From Pristionchus mayeri (Eukaryota; Nematoda; Chromadorea; Rhabditida; Neodiplogasteridae), in assembly GCA_036245805.1 (NCBI GenBank), contig BTRK01000003.1, positions 45,312,044-45,376,043 of the forward strand: 64,000 bases of DNA, given 5' to 3'. Of this stretch, positions 13,701-25,700 are shown one piece after another. Numbering within the stretch: position 1 is the stretch's first letter; every line of letters starts with the position of its first letter. The position numbers were made by a program, and so were the translations under genes. The notes beneath the pieces are model-generated. The model did not search any database and was not told the DNA's origin. It saw only the letters and a list, made by a program, of their open reading frames with translations.

Positions 13701-16700
13701 GATCATTCAAGCTGCGCAAGAAATGAAAACTTGATAGAAATATCAAATTCAGCATTCCAAGAACCCTTTCAATGATTCGAATAGCCATATCTAGTCAACG
13801 CAATTATGAATAATTCCGGTACTTCATTTTTAAGAAGAACAGAATACGATAATTATAATGTCGATCGATATTGATCCCTGCGTCTCCTTACCCAAAAACG
13901 TGAAGACAAAATCGTATTTAGCTAAAAGGTTTTCACTATACATTCCCAAAAAGAGACACGTCTAAAGAAAGGATTTTAGCACTGACTAATAGTAAGTGAT
14001 CATAAGTGATGTATTAACATAGCCATGTACGCTTCTACTTCAGGTATGGCCATATCTCTATTCTCCATAAAATTATGATAGAAGGAAAAGTCATCTTGAT
14101 TAACTCATATCGCAATATTATAAGATAAACCAGGTAAGTCTGAAATGAATTCGAATGCCAACGCAGACAGAAGTATTACAATGACAAAATCGAGCAAGAC
14201 TTTCGCAACAACCTGATAATTATTATTCGAAGCGGAAACCCAAGTGATTACTGATCCTACGACTCTCGGCAAGCCTATCACCCATTTGTGAAGCAGGAGA
14301 TCGCACGGTGAATAGTGCTCGCCAAACTTCTAGGTTATTAGAGAGAAAATTGACAAGCGAATTAGAAATAAACAATGCAATGCGAAAAAAAATTTGTACA
14401 TTGATCGTGGTTCTCCAGTTGCACCTATCCGAATCTCTGAAGAGAGTTATCCATCAGCGCATGAAGATCACCAAATGCGTTTTAACGAGTTTTTTATTAT
14501 CCACATTCGACCTTCCAAAAATCATCCCCTCGCCTATCTCCTACCACTGAAGCGAGAGATCGCGCAGCGTCTAGTAATCACAGCCCAAATCGCGCATAGC
14601 AATTAATACTACTTATTTCAAAAAGAGAACCGTCACTGTAATTGTTCACACTCAACTCCCTCCTCTTTCTCCCAATAGTGAAGCGAGACATCACCCGCAC
14701 CGTTCTCTCCTCACAAACTTCAAAGGGATACACCAATCCAACCTTGCCCTTCCGCAGCTCGACCTCACAATTCATTTGCGTGCCCAAGAAGTATATTTTT
14801 GTACTGCTCTCAACTGAACCATCATAAATCGACCTAAAATTTTCGATTCACTAATACCCCGTCATTGACACTCCGAATCACGCGCTGCAAAAACAATCTT
14901 CAAACCTAATCCAACCTTTGCCATACTGTATCGTTTAGAGTTCCCCGGATTGGTCGGCGCCCAGTCCGCCCAATAATTATTTGAACGTGATGAATATTGC
15001 CCAATCTGCCCAGCTCAAAACAAAGGAATTGTCTGGGCGCCCATTGGGCGCCCATCCCATTCACTCTCGTTCCACCAGAGCGGTGCTTTTATATTTCACC
15101 CGAAACATATTCCAACGAAACATATCAAAATGAGATTGATTGCAAGTTCATTACTCCATTTCATTGGTTTTCAAATATGTTTCAAATGACTACCATTATG
15201 CTCGGCCCACTGGGCTAACAAAGGATTCGGCCCAACTGGGCGTCGTTCAGTTTTGAGACCAATTGGGCCAGTTGACCGCTCAGAGAAAGCCTGAATGGGC
15301 GGAATGGCCCAATCGGGGGAACTCTAGTATCGTTGCTCTCTCAACAGCAGCGCAAACCGTTTCCACAAATCCCATCGTACGCAGTTACTAATCCCAGAGA
15401 AAATAAACGCAATCCAACCTTGCCGTACTGCAACTCGACCTCTTTTAACATCTTTCATTGGTCAGTATATTTTTTTCTAAAACAGATCCATCGAAAATCA
15501 ATTCACAACTTTCTTGATTTGCTATTACCCCATCGCTAAGCCTCCAAATCACGTGCTACAAAAGCATTGTCAAACCCAATCCAACCCTGATGTACTGCTC
15601 TCTCTTCAGCCTCGCAAAACATTTCCAAAAATTCCCCTTCACAAACCTCCCATTCTCACGTTGTTATCAATCAATCCAACCTTGCCGTATTGCAGCTCCA
15701 CCTCATTTCACATATCCTTTCTTTGTCACCGCAATCATAATATTTTTTGGAACAACTGAACCCGAGAAAAACAATTCACAACTTTCGATTCACTAATACC
15801 CCTTCACTGACACACCAAATCACGCTCTGCAAAATTATTTTCAAACTCCAACCTTGCCGTACTGCAGCTCGGCTGCTGCCCTCTCCGCCGTAGCTCCGCC
15901 CGCCTCCGTTTCCAGTCTTGCTGCAGGCGTCGTGTCTGCTGCTGCAAAAGGGCGCAAAATTATTTTTTTACAGACCCGGAAAACTTTAAACTTTCAAAAA
16001 TTTGTAAAATTCAGTTAAAAACTGTAAAATTCGTAAACTCAAACAACGTGACACTAGGTCGGCTGAGAACTCTGACGTCATGCCACATTTTATAGATCAA
16101 ATGCGGCAAGACGTCATTGTTCTCATCCGACCTATTGCCACCTTGAGTTTCCAACTGAGGAAAGGACATTGAAGAACAATTTGGAAAAAAATCCATCGTC
16201 GTGCATGACATTGGAAGCTATTTTCTCCGATTAAAAAAAAGTTCCAACCCTGTGCAGCATCTGCAGCCGCCGCCGACGCAGCAGGCGACGCGTCCGACAG
16301 CCAGCAGCAGAAGCGGCCCTCGCCCTTCGGGTCGTACCGCACGATCGAGCCCGTGCGCTCCGTCACCTGAGGAGAGATCAAAGATCAAAGATAAATCTCG
16401 ATGAACTAGAATTTGTCTAGACATTATCCACCTCCCCTAGTAGCAAACCAAGCGAGAATAAGTTTTAAAGGGCTCAAAAATATTTTCCATGGGAGCTACA
16501 GGGTGCGCCATACTTACGTAGACTGAATTCATTATTCTGTGACCCGGCCGCCCAATCGATATGCGCGACCCCCATAGCATCATCATGGCGAGTGACCATT
16601 GGTCTCTCACTATTTAAGGTCTCGTGTAAGTTAGTCAGGTTTTCTAGTAATGACGATGTCTAGTATTCTCCAACCCTCATTCTCAGTCACAAGAAGGTGT

Positions 16701-19700
16701 CACAAGTCGGTGACATCGACACTCATCGACTCGGCGATCACAAGTCGACTGATTCCGATATCGTCATAATGCACCAGCAGCTTGGTACTGATAAGGACTG
16801 TCCGGACCTATAGAGACCTGGATCTGTTTCCACCACAAGGCACCGAGAGCGCATCCGAAAGATGGTGCTTCGAAAGCGTACTCAGGTGCTCAAGAGTTTT
16901 GAAATATCGAGCACATCCATTTCTCGTCTTCTCATGTCCCGGCGGACTATTCGCCCTTACAAGTACATTAAGTTGCTCGGAATAGGTGAGCGTCAGATTA
17001 AGTGTCGCGGATTAAGGAACCGTAAACAGTTGTTGCAGTTTGCCAGGTCCGCGCACATCAGTACGTTGTTCAGTGATGTAAATATCTTTACCGTCGAAAG
17101 CATGTTAAATGTCCAAACCAAGATAATCACTACCTCTGATCCTGAAATATATAAAAATTGTTGTGGAATCGTTGGTTATATAATTCATCCCGTATACATC
17201 AGGGTTAGGGCTGCAATTTGCCCAACAGTCAAGTTCCTTCTCGTTTTTGTCACTCCGGGAGCTAAGAACAATAAGGAGTATTACATGATGCGCATCCTGG
17301 AAGACGCGCCAACACCACAAACTCAATCCAACTTCGACCAGGAACACTGGTCGTTTCAGCAACAATCAACTCCATTCAGAAGGCAAATTCGTTGCCGGAC
17401 CCCCATGCACCCGAACAAACCACTCTGACTGGCTGACCCCCGTATTCCCCCGATCTCAACGCCTCAACTTCAGTATTTGGCGGTGTGGTAGTCCAAGATG
17501 TCCTCTAGCAAGAACTCGATACTAGTCTCCCTCAAGGTTGTCCTATTCAAAGAACGAGTCAAAATCGATGAAAATTTCAAGCGGGAATCGACAGGTGGAT
17601 CTGAGAAGACACTCAAGACCTGTCTCATTGTCAGAGCAAATGGAGGCCCCATAAAACGTAGATAGTATGTTACTATTACCCATATGACTGGTAAACTTTA
17701 CCATAAAATATATCCCTCAAGTCCTATTCCAAAGGAAGGAAACATTTGAAAACATCAGTCTACGTAATTATGGCGCACCCTGTAGGTGCGAGATATTCCA
17801 TTTCAGGCAAAAGTCACGCGCCACTTCCCCCGTTCAAGACCGTCTGGCCACAATGGAGTAGGCAAACATCGCGAGTAAAAGCGGTCATAACTTGTGGTGC
17901 ACCTCTCGCAAACCCCGAGCTGATAACGTTATCGTCTCGTGGTTAGATAAGCTGAAGTATGGAGAGGAGAAAGGAGTTCTTCATAGGTAAAAAAGTACCC
18001 TTACTTGACAGCGAAGCTGCCTCTATCGCATGGTTTAAAAACAATGGAGCCATGGTGTGATTTTCGACAAAAGGAAATGAAGCATTACTGGAACTTGACT
18101 GCTTTTACTCCTATCATACCATATTTGGAACCCAAAAATTACTCGATGAAATCGAAAATGTACTGATGTGATTTTGGAACCGAAAGCTCTCTCTTTATTG
18201 AAACTCGACTGCGTTCACCCCTATCGTACGAAAGTTGTAACTCAAAATGACTAGTTTTGCGTCGACAATGAAGCACCTCACATTCTTTTACAGTGAATAC
18301 GAAATTATATTTTAATTCAATTGAGATCATTATACTCATTACAATTCGACTGCTTTCACCCCTATCATACGATATTTGAAACCCAAAATTACTAGGCCTA
18401 CATCGAAAATGAAGAAACTAACATTTATTTTACAGAGAATACGAAATTATATTTTAATTCAATTGAGATCGTCAGTCATTGCAATTCGACTGCTTTCACT
18501 CTTATCATACGATGTTTGGAACCCAAAAATACTAGGCCAAGATTGAAAAATGCTCACCTTGACTCGTATTGTGAAATTGTGCGAGTGCGCGTTGAGCGAG
18601 GCGATCGGCGTGATTTTCGCTGCAAAAAAGTTATTATATTTCCAACAACAAGAAATTGCATTTGTATTAAAATTACTGGCACACCGTCTAACGGGTCATT
18701 CCACCGTCGAACACCAAACTCCTGATGCGATAAGTCTGACAGTACGTTCACTCTACCGTACTAACACCGACGTGCTACCGTATGGCTCTCGCTGGTGGGC
18801 ACCGTGCATGAGACATTTTTAGGGCATTAGAGTATCTCCTGGGGCACATAACGAGAGTCGGAGGATTACCAAATTACTCTAAAGAGACTATCGCAGACTA
18901 TGCAGACTACCGTACTTCCTAATAGAGAGAGAGAGAGAGAAAGAGCGGAAATTATCTGATAGAGAGCTCACCTCCCGCGCCCGACGATGACGACGACGCC
19001 GGCGAGTTCAGGCACATCCTCGACAACGGCGACGCCGTCGCTGAATTCAGATTCCTTTCTCCCTCTAATCGATAACATTTTGCAAAGAAGAAGAAGAAAA
19101 ATAGGAAAATGTAGTATTTGATATGGAAACGACACTGGAATTGCGGATGTGGAACTCGCATTGACTATCACCCAAGTCAGAAGCGCGAGATCACAGTGCA
19201 AACAGCAAGGTCGATATCAATAAATATAAACTAATAATTCCAGAATTACGGTATTACAATAATTTAAATATTGAATTTTGGGAATGTCCGCTCCAAGATT
19301 GATCACGCGACTTTTTTCGTGCCTATCAGCCAAGTCTGAAACGAGGTATCGCGTGGCGCAGAGCGAAAATTTTAACACTGCACTTGCCGATCAAATCTGA
19401 TCAAATCAATATTCTGAAATCTACCGTACCCGTTACTGGTGTGGCTACAGCCGGGGCTGCTGCTGCAGCAGACGGCGCGACCAGTGGAGAGGCGAAGCCC
19501 GAGGAAGAGGCTACAAAATCATATTTTAGAGGGAAGATCAGATATCACCAAATAATTGTCATTAGCGCTGAATATATTTTAGTGAATGGATTATCACAAG
19601 TTGGACACAAAACGAGCCTAGGCAATTAAATCTTTGGCAATAATTTTTGAAAAAAATCCAAACAGCGACAATGGAACTTTTTTCTCAATTAAATTTCCAA

Positions 19701-22700
19701 TCTAGTATGATTTGCGTTCCGGATTTAGCACTTATGCCTCCGGAATAAACGTGTAGCAATATTATGAAGCGTTCCAGTCCTATGAAAAATCAAAACTTCC
19801 AGTCAACCTACCGACGATGGGCGGCCGGAAGGGCGAGTTGAAGGGCGACTTGAACTGGCTGCCGCCGCCACCCGACTGCTGCAGTCGCCTCCTCCCGCCA
19901 CCCTGCAGCGACGACTGGGGAGTAGAGCGGCTGCAAAGGTGTAATAATGAGATAACTAATCATTCATGGAACTGGAATCCAGGTGCCTAGAGTTGAAAAT
20001 TGTAAGGATTTCCAGTGAATCTCTATCGAACCCTAGCCCGTTATTTCTCGTTTCAGATGTGGGAGATAAGTGAATCGGAGGTCCCTGGATCAGTGTTCCT
20101 TCCCCACCCGAGCGTAAAAAATATAAAAATATGTGTTTTGATCAAAACTCCTCATGAAAACTCATCGATAATTTAGCTCAATCAACAAAAATTAGTACGA
20201 TGTATCTCGTTTCAGAAAATGAATTTTGGAAATTCGGAAAATGCAGGATCACTGAATGTAGCAGATCAAGTGAAATACTAACAAAACATTCCAAAACCGC
20301 GGTTCTTCCCAATACCCTGGCAGATCGCTTATGTGTAATGGGCGTCAAACGGAGACGAAATTTATTGCTTAAAAGATGGGACATAGAGGGAATTAATTTT
20401 GTGGGGTTAGTAGGTTGAGCACATGGTTCAATACTTAATAAAATATTTCAAATATTATTAAAATTATTCTTCAACGGCCACTCTTATAACACACTATCTG
20501 AGATAATCGAAATAGACTTGGCACAGGCCGAAAATTGAAATCCCTTTTGACTTCACCAATAGGTAGTACTCGACGAGGGTAATCGACGAGCATCGCCAAA
20601 ATTTCGATCCGTATCCGCGCGCGCGGCGGCGCGGATCTTCAAACAAACTACAGTAATCCTCGAAATTTTGTATATCGATCCTAATCACTGCGGCGGTAGG
20701 GGCGCTGCATTCCTTGACAAATTCTAAGACTTTTTTTCACTTCGGGGAATTTTTCGATCAGATTCCGTCCAAAGCCGGAAATCGATATTTCCACTTTTAT
20801 TTCGGACATGAATGCAATTCCCCAGAATTTTTTCAAAAACCCCAAAATATTATTGTTGCTTTAGCTTCTGCTTGAGTCGATACATCTTTCAGTAGAAAGG
20901 CGCGAATTAAAATTTCCCGGAAGGAAGGTCAAATGAATTTTGAATGACTTATGGTGTAATTTTCGGGTTACGGTAAGCGAGTGCAAAAGTTGGGCGACTT
21001 TTCCCAATTCGTGTAAATTAGTCTATGTAAACTAGGGGTATCCCCAATCCCGATTTCATCGTTATCGAATACCACATCTGTCAATTATGTATTAATAATG
21101 CAAGTTTCGTAATAGAGATTATATCGAATTTAATGTTCCGAACCATTCGATGTTTCCGCCTATGGAAGTTACGACATTTAGTCCCCGATCGTCGTTCATA
21201 ATATTGTCGGACTCGATTATTTTGCCACGTAATTGCGAAACGGGTTTTGCCCGTGGCTTGTGCGTTCTGTTCGTTTTTATCCCGTTTGTTTACTGTTTGT
21301 TTGCTTCTAAAATATATAAAGTTTCGCCTTTCACTCTGTCTCGCCTTTCGAGTATCAATTAGGGCTGGGAATCGGTTAACTCGGGGGTAGTTTTCCGCAT
21401 TTCGTGTCCGGCATCTCTTCTTGAAGTTCTCTCTTTCTCTCTCTATATTTTCCTTTCACATTTCTTGTTCTTGCACTCTCTTCTTTAACTTGGTCTTTTA
21501 TTTTATTGTCGTCTGTCTGTAGGTTCCTTCTGGAACTGTGCGTATCGTAACTGTGTGTCTCAAGTGAGCACATCAGTTGTAGGTTCCGTGTGGAACTGAG
21601 CGTTGTTGTAACTGTGTGTCTCGAGTGAGCACATCAGTTGTAGGTTCCGTGTGGAACTGACCGTGTTATTGATCGAGAGTGTTGTGTGCTAACTGAGTCT
21701 TGTTCAGTTGGGAAGATGTCAAGCGACAAGAGAGATAAGGCCGACGTGGACCCGAAGGAAAGAAGAGGAGAAGACGACCTTCTCGCGGGAGGATATGATG
21801 AAGAGGAGAGGATAGAGATCACTGGTACGTCTGGGGGTAATCAGCTGGGATTGCGTGATAAGAAAACAGTGCATGTGGATAATTTGAATGCGAGTCAACC
21901 GCTCAATGATGATGCGAGTGTAGAGAATAAGGGTGGTGCGACTATGCATAATAATGTTACGCCTAATCAGTCTATTGTAGCTCAGCAAGAAGAGCAACTA
22001 CTGAAAGAGGACGACCCTCGCCAGACAAGTGGACAAGAGCGCAAGCAGATGATGGCCGCGCTGGCTTCTGCTTCCATCCTCGAAGGAGCAAAAGCGGTTG
22101 GTCCAACTACTGGTTCACAGACAAATACGCTGGGAAAAAGTACGAAACCACGTGATATGGTGCATCGAGTAGGGATGAATTTGGAGGAGTTGAGAAGTAG
22201 GCTGCTGAAAAAAGAAATTGAAAAGGGAGGCTCGGGAAATGCCGTCGAGGAATTTGAGAAGATGTTCGATAATGGAAAGAGTGTGATTGATAAGGATCTG
22301 AATCAGTTGGACAAACACTTGCTTAGGCAGGGTATGAGTGACAAGTCGAGAGCCAATCTGGAAATTGAGATGGGAGAGGCTAGAGAGAAATTAGCAGCGA
22401 TGGAGGATAGAGTTAAAAAGGCAGTTGAGAGTACTGGCTGTGAAACATTGGAAGAGATGTGTGCCCGTTATGACCACATGACTGAAATAATGAATAGTGA
22501 GGATAGAGAAGTTAAGCAAGTGGAAGAAGTGATAGAAAATGAGGATGACGAAATGGATATGGAGGAGGAAATGTTCAGAATAGTTCAGAGGGAGATAGCT
22601 CGAGTAGAAGGAGTAGAGGATGTAGTAGATATGGCCGATGAAATAATTCGACTGAGAAAGGAATTGGATGAGACTATTCAGAGATCGGATCAGTCCATCG

Positions 22701-25700
22701 AGGAGCTGAAGATGAGCAATGAACAACTCCTCTCCCGCATGGATCATCTCATCGGGCAGATGGAAAGATGCGAGGAGGAGAGGGAGCAGGCGATGAGCAA
22801 TGCCGCCTCTCTCAAGAAGCTGGTCATCGAAAAGAACAGAAGTGAGTCATTCGATCAGAGTAATGAGAGTTCTCCTCTTAATCAAGTAATTGCTCCTCCT
22901 AACCAAGTGTCACAGGAATCGAGAGAGCTGAGACTGCCGCAGCAGCCGCTCATGCAGCCATCAGCGAGGCCTACGCCAAACCCGGCCGACGACAGGAGAT
23001 GGAGTCAGCAGTGGATTCAACCAGGTCAGATTGAGCGACGAATTGAAATGAGTGGAGAAGGAAACTTGATGGGCCATAGTAACATGACGGGTGATTACGC
23101 GATAAGTTCTAGCCCGCAGGCGCATGGCAGTGGGGGTATGAATGCGTCGCAGGGCCCCATGCATGTGAGATTCCCAAGCGCTAATGGAGAGATGTTTTCT
23201 AATGTGTCGCCAGTGTACACCAATGGATATGGGAATGGAAGAAGTGAGAGTGTGATGCCTATCAGAAGCGCTTCTGAATTTCCTCAGCTGATTAAATGGA
23301 ATGGTGCTAAGGATAAGTGGAGTGTGTTCAGAAGTGGTTTCCTTTTACGTTATGGGCAGTGGAATGAGCAGGAAAAGAAGATGTTGTTGTTGGAGTTTCT
23401 AGAAGGGAGAGCTAGTCAGGAGTACAGATCACTCCCAAATGAATACAATGGTCCGAACAAAACTGTACAGGATTGCTTGGATTGGTTGATTGATCGTTGT
23501 CAGGGAGGTGCGATGTATGCAGATCTAGATTTGGAGAGAAGGGCGAGAGATTTGGCAGTGAGAGGTCGTAGAGTAGATGCAGTCTGTGAAGAACTTGAGT
23601 CTCTAGTTTCCAAGTTGTATGATGGTGTTGAGAAGCAGGAGGAAGTTAAGAGGAGAAAGTTGTTGTTGTTATATGAAGGCACTAGAGTATTATGAGTTGC
23701 TCAGATTGTCCGATGATCACTGCACATATGATGCAATGAAGAAGCATCTGCAGAGGATAGAGTATGTGACGAGGAGAGAGAAGGGTGATAGAAGTGGTGC
23801 TTTTGGGAGTAACAACGGCCACAATGAGAATAGATATCGTCCATCGGTGGGATACGGTAGTGGAAGTAATAATGGTAGACAGATGCGCCGGTGCAGTACG
23901 TGTAATGGCATAGGGCACTTGCAGCACAATTGTGCAACTACTGTTGTTTCGAGAGGTGAACAAGCAGCCAGATACGCGAATATGGAATGCCATAATTGTT
24001 TTGGGAAAGGACACACTAAACGTTTGTGTACTACATTCGATCCTGCGAATAGAGTATGGAATAGAGCAGTGAGTGGAGTTAGTAATGCCCCTCCTATGGC
24101 GAAGGCGCCCCCGCCCAATCAGACAATGACGAATGCTAGTGTTAATGGAACAGTGCCTCCTCCCTTTCCCCCTGTTACTCCACCATTCACCCCAACATAC
24201 CAGCCTCCAGGCAATGCGCGTGGTGGTGGCGGATATCGTGGAAGAGGAAATACTAGATGGTCGCAAGATAGTCGGAATTTCAATAGACAAGCAGGGAACG
24301 TGAATAATAGTGCGAATAGTGGAACGACGGACAGTCCCAGTCCAGCTGCGATGATGATGATTGCTTTGAAGTGTGAAGTCGAGGAAGATGAGAGAAGTGA
24401 GAACAATGTTGAGTTCGATAGACTTCTACCTCTTGATAGTGTGCGCAAAGAAGAGGATGAGAGCCAAGAGGTGCTCAACAGTCCCAGTGCAGTTGATGAC
24501 GATGGAAGAGTTGAGAACAAAGAGAAGTTCAATAGACTCGAGCCAGTCAATGACAAAGAAGGAGTTGAGGATAAGGATAAATCCAACAGACTCGAGTCAG
24601 TCGATAACAGCGCAATCAGAGGAAGTGTGGTAGATGACCCACTGTTTATTAGAAGATCGCAGGGAGTGCAAGGCACGATTGGAGGGATTCAAGTTGAAGT
24701 AGTTCTGGATACGGGAGCTGAAGTTAGTCTGATAGATAAGCGACTAGTAGATCAGATGTGTGGTGTAGTGATGACACCTGATGTTAGAGATAGATTGCGT
24801 GGTGCTCAACGGCAGAGAATAAGGACGATTGGAACTGTGGTATTGGATGTTCATATGGAGATTGGGAAGCAGTGTAGAGTCGGATTTTATGTGTCAGAGA
24901 CCGACATTGATGTGATTCTGCTAGGAAAGAATGCTTTGGCAGAGATGGGACTAGAGTTGAGAGAGGAAATGTCGTTGAAGGAGAAGATAGTGGATAAGGC
25001 GATAGTCCTTCGGACGTGCTATATTGCACCTCACTCAATACGATTAGTGAATGTAGGTGGTGGATATCCTGGAGAAGGGATGAAAGTACTGATTAGTGAC
25101 CGAGAGGAAGTGATCGAAGGAACAAATTGTGGAGCGGCAGCAGTTCAAGTGCCAGTGTGGAATGGTACTGAAGATGATTTGATGTTAGAGATTCATGATG
25201 TAATAGGAGAATGGAAGCCAGTGAGGCAGATGGATGGGACTTTGGCGGAAGAGTCGAAGCTTCTCGATGTGAATGCAATTAGACGAGATGATAGAAGATG
25301 CGATTGGAATGAGATAAAAGCTAACCTGGAAGCCTGTAGGAATGGGAAGTTGAGTAGTAGAGTGGAAGAGATCGTCAGAGAACGCGCGGATGTCTTTGCG
25401 ATGCATGATGATGATTTGGGCAGAATGAAAGGAGTGCAGTGTAATGTGCAACTGAATGAAGGGAGTGCTCCAATCAGGCAGAAAGAACGGCCAGTTCCGT
25501 TTGCGATTAAGCCTGCATTGCGGAAATTGTTAGATAAGATGATGAAACAAGGAGTGATCAGGAGATCAGACTCTCCCTGGTTATCCCCTGTTGTATTGGT
25601 GAAGAAGAAGGATGGAAGCATTCGGATATGCATAGATTTTCGGAGAGTGAACGAAGTGACAAAGGAGGATGCATTCCCCTTACCCCTGATAGAAACGATA

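Noticed and set aside
23682..24290. 202-residue minus-strand open frame
   Set aside because: Complement of the Gag zinc-knuckle region, low-complexity Ser/Ile/His composition.
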